A DNA stretch of 43,890 nt from Candidatus Omnitrophota bacterium (GCA_015233235.1 JADFYD010000001.1:1-43890); one strand, 5' to 3'. Positions 31,835 through 39,909 are shown, numbered from the stretch's first letter. Numbers and translations are program-made. The notes: generated by a model not told the origin, from the letters alone.

Positions 31835-32296
31835 TTACGACTCTACCGTTACAGAGAAAGTAGTTCCACGCACTCCCACAATGGATGTCGGAGTTTTAAC
31901 TTCAAATTTCGATTTTTCCGATTGAAGTTTTTTGGCTTTTATAAGCACTTCTCCCACGGAAAGGTCTAAAAGTGTCTTATGCGACTCTGGATCAGCGGCA
32001 TCTTTCCCCTTAAATAGTTCCGAGAGCGTCAAATTGCTGTTTGGCTTAAGTTCCACATCAGCCCCTTCTTCACCGCCTTCTAAACGTATCACGGCTTTTG
32101 AATCCGGACCGGTCTTGATTATCGCTCCCTCTCCAAGCAACATACCAGCCGTAGCTTTCGCCCACTGGACGCCGGTAGTGCTTACATCGACGGAGCCTTC
32201 CACGGAAACTACCGAAGCGTTCTCACAAAATCCCTGCTGCAAATGGACGGCATACATCGCTGCGATAATACCAACTATAAGAAATACTTTCTTCAT
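31835..32296 (-). CDS. secreted FecR-domain protein
   Basis: The 153-residue protein has a signal peptide (about 1-24) and a FecR-type beta domain (about 28-150) with TPTSIVGVRGTTFSV near the end, the best conserved FecR element. It lacks the cytoplasmic anti-sigma segment and membrane helix of classic FecR, so it is a free periplasmic or surface domain. GGAGGAAAGGC precedes the ATG. It is encoded directly upstream of the CHASE2-GGDEF protein and probably acts as or with its input domain; that role is inference from co-occurrence. Confidence 0.88.
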   Translation of the reverse strand: MKKVFLIVGIIAAMYAVHLQQGFCENASVVSVEGSVDVSTTGVQWAKATAGMLLGEGAIIKTGPDSKAVIRLEGGEEGADVELKPNSNLTLSELFKGKDAADPESHKTLLDLSVGEVLIKAKKLQSEKSKFEVKTPTSIVGVRGTTFSVTVES

Positions 32297-32421
32297 GCCT
32301 TTCCTCCTGTTTTCGATTAAGTACTTACCTCTTGCGCGACGTTCCTCAAGAACACTTCTTCAAGTTCGACATCTAAATGATACACAAGGTTGAATGAAAA
32401 TGCAATATGTGAAAGACTCAA

Positions 32422-32468
32422 AAAACAAAAAGAGGGACATCAAAGAACGATATCCCTCTTTTTGTTTT
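32422..32468. terminator. bidirectional intrinsic terminator
   Basis: A 16-base perfect stem (32422-32437 with 32453-32468) with a 15-base loop has AAAAAGAGGGA facing TCCCTCTTTTT, so each strand gets a U-run. It ends transcription of the 32853-32482 gene on the minus strand and separates it from the FecR unit. Confidence 0.9.
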
Positions 32469-32481
32469 AATTCAGAACTTA

Positions 32482-32853
32482 TTAAGAAACCTGTTCCTGG
32501 GTCTTCTTGCCGGCTTCAACCGGTACCATTACGGTCTGTTCCGTAGCCACTTTTACTGTTTCAGCGCTTTTCACAACAGGTGTAGTTACAATTTCAGGAG
32601 CTTTGTCTACTTGCCCTGTCAGTGTTTCGCCGGTAACTTTTACCGTATCAACGACTACGCCTACAGTATTTTTCGCGGCAGTGCCTACAGTATTCGCCGA
32701 CTCATTAACAACATTGGCGGGATAGTTCACTACTGTCTTACCCGCTTTTTTCGCCATTTCCTTCGCACTTTTTTGTTCCGCCGCGAACGAGGAACCCGCG
32801 ACAAGAGTCACAGCAAAAAAGCAAACTGTTACCGCTGCAATTACTTTCTTCAT
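32482..32853 (-). CDS. small secreted alanine/valine/threonine-rich protein
   Basis: The 123-residue protein has a clear signal peptide (about 1-24, cut after SSFA). The mature part is rich in V, T, K and A with loosely repeated units such as AANTV/NTVG and VKxTGETLTG, without cysteine after the signal. I do not recognise a family. AGGAG lies before the ATG, a strong terminator follows and the gene is 24 bases after yqeY, so it may also be the end of the panD-def-yqeY group. Confidence 0.7.
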   Translation of the reverse strand: MKKVIAAVTVCFFAVTLVAGSSFAAEQKSAKEMAKKAGKTVVNYPANVVNESANTVGTAAKNTVGVVVDTVKVTGETLTGQVDKAPEIVTTPVVKSAETVKVATEQTVMVPVEAGKKTQEQVS

Positions 32854-32877
32854 GTTTCTTACTCCTCCTTTTTTATG

Positions 32878-33327
32878 TTACGATATTTTTTTAGACACTA
32901 ACCCACTTATCACTTTGCCATCCGCCTTACCGGATACTTTTCTCATGACTTCTTTCATCACTCTACCCATATCTTTTTGGGATACCGCGCCAAGTTCTTT
33001 GATCGTATCATCCACTATTTTAGACAGTTCTTCTTCCGATAGAGGCTTCGGGAGATACACCGAAAGAACTTCAATGTGAGTTTTTTCTCGCGCCGAAAGA
33101 TCGGGGCGGTTGCCCGCATTGAATTGATCGATCGAATCCTTACCCTGCTTAACGAGCTTATTTACAAGAGATATCACGCCTGGGTCGTCGATCTCCTTGG
33201 AAAGATTTTCGATCTTTTTATTTTTGATCTCTGCTAAAAGCAGTCTTATCGCGGTAAGGGTCTCCGCCTCGCCTTTCTTCATAGCAGCTACCATGTCTTT
33301 TTTTATCTGTTCTTCCAGCATTCCCAT
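32878..33327 (-). CDS. yqeY: GatB/YqeY domain protein
   Basis: The 149-residue protein belongs to the stand-alone YqeY family, related to the tail domain of the GatB amidotransferase subunit. It begins with LEEQIKKDMVAAMKKGE and has VEVLSVYLPKPLSEEEL-like and MGRVMKEVMRKVSGKADGKVI segments typical of the family. The function is not firmly known, possibly tRNA-dependent amidation or tRNA binding. It follows peptide deformylase by six bases with no strong ribosome binding site, so translation is probably coupled; an ATG two codons later is equally possible. Confidence 0.92.
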   Translation of the reverse strand: MGMLEEQIKKDMVAAMKKGEAETLTAIRLLLAEIKNKKIENLSKEIDDPGVISLVNKLVKQGKDSIDQFNAGNRPDLSAREKTHIEVLSVYLPKPLSEEELSKIVDDTIKELGAVSQKDMGRVMKEVMRKVSGKADGKVISGLVSKKIS

Positions 33328-33333
33328 GATTTA

Positions 33334-33831
33334 TCAGAGCTTCTTATTTTGTGAAGATCTTTTTTTATTCACGGCAAAAACCCTCTGGAAAGGGTTTAAG
33401 TAGTCCAAAAGCAACTTCCCTTCAAGATGATCTATCTCGTGCTGAATACATTTTGCCAAAAGGCCCTCACATTTTTTTATGATTAAATTCCCACACACAT
33501 CACGACCTTCCACTTCTACTATGGTGGGGCGTGCGATCTTTATCGCAAGCCCGGGTAAGCTCAAACAGCCTTCATCCATTGTATCACTTTTTTCAGATCT
33601 TGATACAATACTCGGGTTGACCATCACTTCCAGACCTTTGCCAACATCAACCGTGATAATCCTGGCGCTGAGCCCGACCTGCGGAGCGGCCAAACCGATG
33701 CCGTTATTGATATACATCAGTTCGGACATGGCTTCGACTATACTCAAAAGCCTTTTATCAAAGATCTCTACTTCCTTAGCTTTTTTACCCAAACATGGAT
33801 CAGGATAAATTCGAAGCTTGAGCTGTTCCAC
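33334..33831 (-). CDS. def: peptide deformylase
   Basis: The 165-residue metalloenzyme removes the formyl group from nascent proteins. All three motifs are present: GIGLAAPQVG at 44-53, EGCLSLP at 87-93 with metal ligand C89, and HEIDH at 131-135 with H131, E132 and H135. It starts with GTG overlapping the panD stop by one base, so it is translated by coupling. Length and motifs are ordinary. Confidence 0.96.
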   Translation of the reverse strand: MEQLKLRIYPDPCLGKKAKEVEIFDKRLLSIVEAMSELMYINNGIGLAAPQVGLSARIITVDVGKGLEVMVNPSIVSRSEKSDTMDEGCLSLPGLAIKIARPTIVEVEGRDVCGNLIIKKCEGLLAKCIQHEIDHLEGKLLLDYLNPFQRVFAVNKKRSSQNKKL

Positions 33832-34187
33832 TATTTACCCTTAGTTATCTTATTCCCTTTAGAAAGTTCCACAACACGCGGCTTCATATTTTTGCATTCA
33901 TCAGTTTCAAGATGACAATATGTGAGTACAACTACGGTGTCTCCAACCTCGCCGCGTCTGGCCGCCGGGCCGTATAAGACCACCTTTCCAGAACCGGCTT
34001 TTTCCTTAATTGCATAGGTTATAAGGCGTTCGCCGCTGTGCTGATTTAAAACATGCACCTGTTCTCCGGGAAAAATATCCGCCGCTTTCAGTATTTTTTC
34101 GTCGATACCAATGCTGCCGTTGTAGTGCAGCGACTTACCGGTCAAAACAGCTTCTTTTATTTTGGATTTGCACAGAATTCTCAACAT
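33831..34187 (-). CDS. panD: aspartate 1-decarboxylase
   Basis: The 118-residue pyruvoyl enzyme makes beta-alanine for pantothenate and CoA. The self-cleavage site is G24-S25 in HYNGSIGID, where S25 becomes the pyruvoyl group, and the active residues around PAARRGEVGD are present. It carries several cysteines near the C-terminus (TYCHLETDECK) that are not part of the catalytic site. It overlaps def; no other pan genes are in the window. GAGGAC precedes the ATG. Confidence 0.95.
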   Translation of the reverse strand: MLRILCKSKIKEAVLTGKSLHYNGSIGIDEKILKAADIFPGEQVHVLNQHSGERLITYAIKEKAGSGKVVLYGPAARRGEVGDTVVVLTYCHLETDECKNMKPRVVELSKGNKITKGK

Positions 34188-34210
34188 AGAAAGTCGTCCT
34201 CGTCAGATGA

Positions 34211-34567
34211 CTAGTTTTTTTGCTTACCAAGAGGTTTGTTACTGATATTCGTCAGCGAATCGCCGTCAAAATAGAGATACATATCCTCCGAAAAATAATC
34301 CGCACCGACAGGTAAAGCTGTTGTCATAGCTTTATAGTACCATTCTTCCCTTTCTCCGTCCCATGCGCCGGCTGCAATAACTACACTTTTAAAATTTGGC
34401 TCCCCAAAGACATGCACAACCTCGGATTTGGACATGCCCACCTTAGCGGCGCTTGTGCCTATCGGGTTTTTAAGTATTTGTTTTGGCCCCGGGATAGTCA
34501 TATCCGCGCAGCCGGAAAAAAACGCAAGAACAGTAACAAGCCCGACAAAGCAAATAAGATTTTTCAA
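34211..34567 (-). CDS. BamE/SmpA-like lipoprotein
   Basis: The 118-residue protein has a lipoprotein signal peptide with lipobox FSGC (C20) and a small domain whose KVGMSKSEVVHVFGEP segment is the hallmark of SmpA/OmlA/BamE folds. It should be anchored to a membrane in the envelope. The start codon is TTG, directly after GGAGGAAAA. Typical BamE partners (BamA, BamD) are not nearby, so a role in the outer-membrane assembly complex is only suggested. Confidence 0.82.
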   Translation of the reverse strand: MKNLICFVGLVTVLAFFSGCADMTIPGPKQILKNPIGTSAAKVGMSKSEVVHVFGEPNFKSVVIAAGAWDGEREEWYYKAMTTALPVGADYFSEDMYLYFDGDSLTNISNKPLGKQKN

Positions 34568-34592
34568 TTTTCCTCCATTTTGTCGTTAAAAA

Positions 34593-34958
34593 TCACGCGG
34601 AGTGGTAATCCGAACTATATAAAATGTCGCACAAGTATCTCAACAAAAAATTCTTATGGGCATCCTCGATATAGATAATCTCCGCGCCTACGTCGTACGG
34701 GGAATTGTCTTCTAGTGTCACCTTTTTTACCCATATGATCTTGCCTTTTAGGCTGATAGTTTTGTCATAGGTGGGAAGGTCCATTTTGATGGATATCTGC
34801 TCTATCGGATCGATCTTAAAAGGCACCTCAAATTTCAAACCAACCGGCGATATGTTCTTCGTAATGGTCTCATGGTGCCACGTTTTCCCGGAAACCTTCA
34901 CCCTGACCGGCACCTCAATTCTTATGTACCGTCTTCGTTCTGATAGGTTGATCGTCAC
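34593..34958 (-). CDS. PilZ domain protein
   Basis: The 121-residue protein is a single PilZ domain with both binding motifs intact: RRRYIR near residue 8 and NISPVG near residue 35. The GTG at 34958 with AGGGG six bases upstream is preferred; an in-frame ATG at 35012 would add 18 residues unlike the family. It lies between the alpha/beta hydrolase and the BamE-like lipoprotein. Partner unknown. Confidence 0.87.
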   Translation of the reverse strand: MTINLSERRRYIRIEVPVRVKVSGKTWHHETITKNISPVGLKFEVPFKIDPIEQISIKMDLPTYDKTISLKGKIIWVKKVTLEDNSPYDVGAEIIYIEDAHKNFLLRYLCDILYSSDYHSA

Positions 34959-35078
34959 GTATATCCCCTGGTTATTTCCCGGAAGTATAGCATATATGCA
35001 ACTTAACGTCAATATTATCTTGGATCATTCGCGCGCCGAATTTTTACATGTTAAGTCTAACTATTTGCTCGCATACCA

Positions 35079-36821
35079 TCACGTACCTAGTTTTTCAACC
35101 CAATTGTCCACAAGCTTGATCAGATCCTCATCGATCACGAACCCCGGTTTATCCGGATCGGCAGAATCGCGGCCCAGGAATTTTCCCAGGGATCGGTATT
35201 CGAACACTTTGAACTTATTATTTCCTTTCCCTAACAGTTTGAGTTTATCAGCAACCTCGATCCTGAAATCTTCGTCATCTTTTCCAAACAGAAGAAGTAA
35301 CGCCCCTTTCGAATTGATCAGCGTCTCGTAAGGACGTCTGTTCATAAAATCCTTGAGCGGTTGCGTGAAAATCTTTTTATTGGCGAAAAAAAAGAAACTG
35401 TCCGAGCTTCCCAGAATATTTTGGAATTGGTTCTCCACGTTAGTGCAGAGATACATCATATATTTCGCATCAAATTGTTTAAATCCAAAACTCGACAGAT
35501 ATTTGGCCAGATCACCTTGTTTAAAACCGCCCTTCAGAAGATCTATCTGTGATATAAAAGGCAGTCCCAGAACGACGGTCGGAACACCTCCCTCTATATT
35601 CGTAGATGCAGAAAGCGCCAGATAACCGCCGCTGCGGAGACCCAAAAAAACAATTTTATCCTTATTAAAAAGCGGCAAACGGCGCATAAAATTGTAGGCG
35701 GCTTTTATATGATTGCTTTTTTCAATATCACCCAGCGCGTTATAACTGCCTTGGCTCTTGCCTTGTCCGGGCATATCAAAATCAAACACCGCGATCCCTT
35801 TTCTGTTCATGCTTGATATGAAATTTTTGTAGAAGAATTCTTCGCTCTGTGGTCGGGGAATGCTATCGGAAACTATAATCATAACCGGAAATCTGCTGCC
35901 GGATACCGGCAAAAAAAGCCTGCCGGAAAGTATAATGTTCCCCTCTCCCTCGAAAAAAACCGTTTTTTCCCTGCCTATCGGATACAACTTGTCGATCTGC
36001 ACAGGACCAGGTATTTTTTCAGTAAAAAGCAGGTCGGGTTCGAAGTTTTCATAGAATATCAGGAGCATTTTAAAGAGCTTCTCAAACCTTCTGTGAAAAC
36101 TCACGATCGAATACCGTGCGTTAATGCCAGGGGCATCCACGTGCAGAATGATATGTGTGTACTTGCTTACGTTAACTGATATGTCTTTGAACGCGGGGCA
36201 GGAAACAATATATTTTTCGGTTTCAACCCTTTTTCCGTTTACCGGTATAAATTCATCCCCGAAATATTTTACAGACATTTTGTCTCTAAAGATCGGGAGC
36301 ACCCCATTTACGGGCATCATGACCTCGAAAAACTGTGTTCCTCTTCTCCAGTAGCTGTATTTGTCAAAGAGTGCCATGTAGGTGGCCACCTTATCCGGGC
36401 TAAAAACAAAAGTCTTAACACCGGTTGAAAATTTGTTCAACATAGAAAAAAGCGGATGACTATAGAACAGAATATCGGCTGTCTCTCCCTCCTGTTTTAG
36501 AATGTAGTAGCCTTCTTCATTTCTGGTACCAAAAAATTTAGCGACATATTTTACCGGCATTCTTTGATGCCTGTTTAAAAATAGCTCTTCCTCCCGAACG
36601 GGAAAATCCAATGAATCGGGATAGTTCTCGATCGTTTTATAAATTATGTTATTTTCGGTCGTATACTTTTCTATTTGCACCTTGGCGGACAATCTTTCAC
36701 CAGAGTATTCACCATACTCGTAAACTTCGCTCCCGATGAACGCCACATACAGAAAAGCGATAACAAAAAGCGCAAACATAAAAAACAAAGACGCAAAGAA
36801 AATTATTATAAGTTTTTTCAT
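35079..36821 (-). CDS. membrane-anchored alpha/beta hydrolase-like protein with incomplete catalytic triad
   Basis: The 580-residue protein has an N-terminal membrane helix (about 4-29), a long extracytoplasmic region without known domain (about 35-290) and a C-terminal alpha/beta hydrolase fold (about 295-580) of the serine aminopeptidase/FrsA-like group. The nucleophile elbow is GLRSGG with S397, and D515 in FGKDDED is the likely acid. There is no histidine after H371, so the expected catalytic histidine near the C-terminus is missing. The PGQGKSQG segment at 351-358 is conserved in active relatives. It overlaps the upstream gene by four bases (ATGA). It may be a non-catalytic binding protein or use another base. 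Confidence 0.85.
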   Translation of the reverse strand: MKKLIIIFFASLFFMFALFVIAFLYVAFIGSEVYEYGEYSGERLSAKVQIEKYTTENNIIYKTIENYPDSLDFPVREEELFLNRHQRMPVKYVAKFFGTRNEEGYYILKQEGETADILFYSHPLFSMLNKFSTGVKTFVFSPDKVATYMALFDKYSYWRRGTQFFEVMMPVNGVLPIFRDKMSVKYFGDEFIPVNGKRVETEKYIVSCPAFKDISVNVSKYTHIILHVDAPGINARYSIVSFHRRFEKLFKMLLIFYENFEPDLLFTEKIPGPVQIDKLYPIGREKTVFFEGEGNIILSGRLFLPVSGSRFPVMIIVSDSIPRPQSEEFFYKNFISSMNRKGIAVFDFDMPGQGKSQGSYNALGDIEKSNHIKAAYNFMRRLPLFNKDKIVFLGLRSGGYLALSASTNIEGGVPTVVLGLPFISQIDLLKGGFKQGDLAKYLSSFGFKQFDAKYMMYLCTNVENQFQNILGSSDSFFFFANKKIFTQPLKDFMNRRPYETLINSKGALLLLFGKDDEDFRIEVADKLKLLGKGNNKFKVFEYRSLGKFLGRDSADPDKPGFVIDEDLIKLVDNWVEKLGT

Positions 36822-37393
36822 AGCACGTTCATTCCGGTAATTTTAATTTCTGGCCTATAATCTTTTTCGCCTTTTTTCGCGAATCCCTTAACTCCTGAAA
36901 TTTTTGCGAGAATATTTCTTGGTAATTTCGCCAGCACATGCCTTATCTCCAGGGAATCACCCAGGTCAACCCTTTTAGATTCCCTTCTCGTACCGGCATA
37001 AAAAGGAGACTCCGGCACCATGGAGCTGTCCAGGGGATAGAAAACATCCTTAAATACGACCACACCGTCTTTGGTGGCACATACGAACTCAAGCCCAAGA
37101 GAGGTCAGCACCTTTCGTGTATTGTTCTTTATTTTTAGCTCCAGGACCGGTGGGTATTTCCTGTCTAGCGTGCCTTGTTCCGCGTCTATTGAGATACTGG
37201 AAATTTCGAGTTTGTCCCTATATATCTCCGCCAGCATTCTGTAGAGTGAATTTTCATACTTTGAGGTGAAAATATCGGATTTTATCTGCACATAAAAATC
37301 GTAACCCGCCAAAGTCAACAAAATCACGATCGAGATCAACGCAGAAGAAATGAGCACGGTACTCATATTTTTCAGTTTTAATCTTAAACGCAT
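36818..37393 (-). CDS. membrane-anchored periplasmic protein, unknown function
   Basis: The 191-residue protein has a basic cytoplasmic start, one membrane helix (about 13-32) and a mostly beta periplasmic domain with a segment like those in FxLyD or DUF2393-type domains (LELKIKNNTRKVLTSLGLEF). No catalytic motif is visible. It starts one base after the DUF4416 stop and overlaps the hydrolase start, so the three are one translational unit. A helper or receptor for the hydrolase is possible but unproven. Confidence 0.75.
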   Translation of the reverse strand: MRLRLKLKNMSTVLISSALISIVILLTLAGYDFYVQIKSDIFTSKYENSLYRMLAEIYRDKLEISSISIDAEQGTLDRKYPPVLELKIKNNTRKVLTSLGLEFVCATKDGVVVFKDVFYPLDSSMVPESPFYAGTRRESKRVDLGDSLEIRHVLAKLPRNILAKISGVKGFAKKGEKDYRPEIKITGMNVL

Positions 37394-37394
37394 G

Positions 37395-37925
37395 TCATCG
37401 CCTCATCCCGCTTTCGCACCTGTAGATCTCCCGCAACATGTTGAAATATTTCCTAATTTCCTCCTGCCCATAATCAGGGTACGTCCAAGGCCATGTATCA
37501 AAAGAGCCGGCCTTGAATTGCAGAGTATTTTCCGCGAATATCCCGCTTCTGAGGTATATTCTATGAACATAGTCCTTGGTCGTCAGCAGAGAAAGCTTCG
37601 CTTCTGATAAATACCCCGGGTCGACGTTCACGTTCCGCCTGCCGAGTTTAGTATATTTTCTTTCGATGGCGTTGGAGTAGAGTTTCGTTTTGTAAATATC
37701 TTCCGGGGAAACCAGTTTCTTGAACGCGTAAAAACACCGGTTCAAAGGCTTGCCCATTTCTTTGCAGTAATATTCGGTATAGTCGAAGGGTCCCTGCCAG
37801 GCGGGAAAATGGAATGCCCCATATCGTTTGACCAAAAGTTTCACGGCAAGATCGCGGTATTTCTCATCGCGGTAAATAACGCTGGCTATCAGCATTACTG
37901 TTTTATGGCAAGCGGCCGTTCCCAT
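37395..37925 (-). CDS. DUF4416 family protein
   Basis: The 176-residue protein matches the DUF4416 family along its whole length: MLIASVIYRDEKY at the start, then FPAWQGPFDYTEYYCKEMGK, GRRNVNVDPGYL, TTKDYVHRIYL and the closing TWPWTYPDY. The family is widespread in anaerobes and has no established function. GGAGTGAA precedes the ATG. It heads the DUF4416, membrane protein and hydrolase unit and follows a PilZ gene by 29 bases. Confidence 0.9.
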   Translation of the reverse strand: MGTAACHKTVMLIASVIYRDEKYRDLAVKLLVKRYGAFHFPAWQGPFDYTEYYCKEMGKPLNRCFYAFKKLVSPEDIYKTKLYSNAIERKYTKLGRRNVNVDPGYLSEAKLSLLTTKDYVHRIYLRSGIFAENTLQFKAGSFDTWPWTYPDYGQEEIRKYFNMLREIYRCESGMRR

Positions 37926-37954
37926 TTCACTCCAAGACGATCCACACTAAACGT

Positions 37955-38317
37955 TTAACTGGAAACCCGGCCGATATAGTCCACCAGGAGCTGTTTTTCC
38001 TTAGGATCGATAGTGTTGAAAAATATCGCCAGGTCATAATGATCGATCTTTCCGTCATGCACAACGGGATGCTCCCTGACGACTACGCCTTCCACGTTCA
38101 AAAGCACGGGTTTACTTTCGGATTTATTTCCGGGAAGAGCCAGGACAATATCCAATTTTGTCATAAGCGGGATCTCTTTTTTTACTTTACAGTAAATGCC
38201 GCTTGCGCTGACATCCAAACTTTGCGTTATGGTGTCGAAATCGAGGTGTTTCACCTGAATGGATATCGCCTTGTGTTTAATCCTTGGATACGCGCGTCTT
38301 TCTTTTTTTCCGTCCAT
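37955..38317 (-). CDS. PilZ domain protein
   Basis: The 120-residue protein is a single PilZ domain with RRAYPR near residue 7 and DVSASG near residue 35, both cyclic-di-GMP motifs intact. The ATG at 38317 has GGAGAGAAG upstream; a longer in-frame extension is not supported. It lies between the HIT protein and DUF4416 genes on the same strand. Confidence 0.88.
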   Translation of the reverse strand: MDGKKERRAYPRIKHKAISIQVKHLDFDTITQSLDVSASGIYCKVKKEIPLMTKLDIVLALPGNKSESKPVLLNVEGVVVREHPVVHDGKIDHYDLAIFFNTIDPKEKQLLVDYIGRVSS

Positions 38318-38340
38318 CTTCTCTCTCCGTGAATTTTTTG

Positions 38341-38688
38341 TCATTCCGGCGGCCAATTCAATTGTTTCCCGCCTAAAACATGAAAATGCACATGAAAAAC
38401 TTCCTGCCCGCCGTTCTTATTGCAATTTGCCACTACTCTATACCCGTCAGCCGCTATTTTATGTTGCGATGCAAGCTCCGCTATCTTGAGAAAAATCCCA
38501 CCGACAAGTTCCTTATCTCCGGGGCCCAAGTCGTTCAGAGTGCTTATGTGCTTTTTGGGCACCGCTAACCAATGGACCGGAGAAATGGGATGAATATCCT
38601 TAAAAACAACCATATCTTCCCCGTCATAAACCCGGTCCGACTTAATTTCACCGGCAGCGATCCTGCAGAAAATACAGTTTTTTTCCAT
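38341..38688 (-). CDS. HIT family (HinT-like) nucleotide hydrolase
   Basis: The 115-residue protein is a histidine-triad hydrolase of the HinT branch, acting on AMP-lysine or adenylated compounds. The triad is HVHFHVLGG with H99, H101 and H103, and the N-terminal zinc pair is C5-x2-C8 in NCIFCRI. The chosen ATG gives the usual start; no clear ribosome binding site is present, and the gene begins 13 bases after the zinc-finger gene, so translation is probably coupled. Confidence 0.93.
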   Translation of the reverse strand: MEKNCIFCRIAAGEIKSDRVYDGEDMVVFKDIHPISPVHWLAVPKKHISTLNDLGPGDKELVGGIFLKIAELASQHKIAADGYRVVANCNKNGGQEVFHVHFHVLGGKQLNWPPE

Positions 38689-38701
38689 AGGGGTATCTGC
38701 A

Positions 38702-38986
38702 TCAGGCCGTTTTTTCTGATTCTTTTGCGGCCTTCTTCTTATCGTCTTCAATTTTTTTCTTGTAACATTGCACATTGCAGAAAAAATTCGCGTTGCGGTA
38801 ATACCACATTTTTTTGGGGAAATTCTTGCCGCACGCGGCGCATGCCGCCGGAACCTGTCGGGCCGTATTTTTTGGGGTGAATGCTGGTTTCGCGATCTTC
38901 CCGGCCTTCTCGTCTACCACCGCGGGCTCAAGATTCGTCGCCGCCTCTTTGGTTTCCGTTTTTTCAATTTCCTTTTCTTCGCTCAC
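38702..38986 (-). CDS. small lysine-rich protein with TRASH-like zinc finger
   Basis: The 94-residue protein has an acidic, disordered first half (to about residue 45) and a zinc-finger-like region C49-AA-C52 ... C70-NVQ-C74, similar to MYM/FCS or TRASH fingers with aromatic residues WYYRNANFFC between the pairs. The tail is lysine-rich. GTG is the start with GGAGGAG seven bases upstream, and it overlaps the PilZ gene end by 23 bases. Function unknown; metal sensing or protein binding is suggested by the fold only. Confidence 0.72.
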   Translation of the reverse strand: MSEEKEIEKTETKEAATNLEPAVVDEKAGKIAKPAFTPKNTARQVPAACAACGKNFPKKMWYYRNANFFCNVQCYKKKIEDDKKKAAKESEKTA

Positions 38987-39356
38987 TTTTCTCCTCCGAT
39001 CCGCTGTTTTTGTTTTTTGTATGGAGCCACTTTTCGTAAATGTAATTAAGCATTTTATTCTTATCGGACGCACCGATATTTTTTACTTTCAAACCGCCGC
39101 GGTATTTGTCTCTTCCGGATATATTATCCGAGGCTCCCCAGGCTATCTCACCGGTGACAACTATAGGGATATTATCACCCGGGATAAGGAGTTCCAGCTC
39201 TACTTCTTCGCCTTTCTTGATCGCACGTTCAGATATAATACCGATACCGTTCTGGCTGAAGTCGCTGACTGTCACTTTCTCTTTCTTCTTGCCGCTCAAG
39301 TGCAAAGCTTCCAAAAGCAGATTAAAACGCATGTATTTTCTTTTTTCTTCCATCAT
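38964..39356 (-). CDS. PilZ domain protein
   Basis: The 130-residue protein is a single PilZ domain with KRKYMR near residue 5 and DFSQNG near residue 32; both motifs are intact. A charged tail (about 115-130) overlaps the next gene. It is the first of the PilZ, zinc-finger, HIT and PilZ series on this strand, which suggests co-expression. Confidence 0.88.
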   Translation of the reverse strand: MMEEKRKYMRFNLLLEALHLSGKKKEKVTVSDFSQNGIGIISERAIKKGEEVELELLIPGDNIPIVVTGEIAWGASDNISGRDKYRGGLKVKNIGASDKNKMLNYIYEKWLHTKNKNSGSEEKSERRKGN

Positions 39357-39466
39357 GATCCTTTCGCGCCTTAAGGACGGGTAAATTTTTGAATATATAA
39401 TACTAAGTATCGCGGTCTTTGTCCAGAAATATATAAGCAGCCATTTCCGTTAGTTTAATGGAATAA

Positions 39467-39500
39467 AAAAGGGAGGAACTTTTTACGTTTCCTCCCTTTT
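39467..39500 (-). terminator. intrinsic terminator of the TIGR04073-type gene
   Basis: A 12-base perfect stem (39467-39478 with 39489-39500; AAAAGGGAGGAA) with a 10-base loop ends in T-runs on either strand. It lies 23 bases after the stop of the minus-strand gene. Confidence 0.85.
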
Positions 39501-39522
39501 CGACTTCACATTACCTACACTA

Positions 39523-39849
39523 CTATTCGCTGAACACAAACTCCGGTTCAAGAACCGGTTTGTAATCTTCAGGAATCGGGAACGGGAATGTGACAGTTTC
39601 ATAAACACCGGCGCCAGTCCTAACTATAGTCATCCCAACACCTTTTGCCAAACCCATTGTAATACCAGCTAAAAAATTCTGTTCCACGCTAGTATCATAA
39701 ATATTTTTCGGCAATTCCACCCAACCTGTCAACACGTTGGCAAGGCCCCTACCCAGTTTTTTAGCCGGATCCTGCGCGAAACTCTGCGTAGCCATACCCA
39801 ACAACCCGATCACTACCAAACAAATAACCATCATCTTCAAGATTTTCAT
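39523..39849 (-). CDS. exosortase-system-associated protein, TIGR04073 type
   Basis: The 108-residue protein has a signal peptide (about 1-25, cut after QSFA) and the conserved KLGRGLANVLTGWVELPK segment followed by the GLAKGVGMTIVRTGAGVYETVTFPFPIP core, characteristic of the TIGR04073 family found in genomes with exosortase/PEP-CTERM-type sorting. No exosortase or PEP-CTERM protein is in this window. It has a near-perfect promoter, an ideal AAAGGAGGTG ribosome binding site and its own terminator, so it is likely a strongly expressed single gene. The molecular role is unknown. Confidence 0.85.
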   Translation of the reverse strand: MKILKMMVICLVVIGLLGMATQSFAQDPAKKLGRGLANVLTGWVELPKNIYDTSVEQNFLAGITMGLAKGVGMTIVRTGAGVYETVTFPFPIPEDYKPVLEPEFVFSE

Positions 39850-39879
39850 TCTTTCACCTCCTTTAGTTCATTATTATGA

Positions 39880-39908
39880 AATATATCATGACAAGTAAAA
39901 CATGTCAA
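39880..39908 (-). promoter_or_regulatory. consensus-like promoter of the TIGR04073-type gene
   Basis: On the minus strand TTGACA (39903-39908) and TATATT (39880-39885) are 17 bases apart; the predicted start is about 25 bases before the ATG. The spacer contains an imperfect inverted pair TGACA/TGTCA that could be an operator. Confidence 0.75.
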
Positions 39909-39909
39909 G

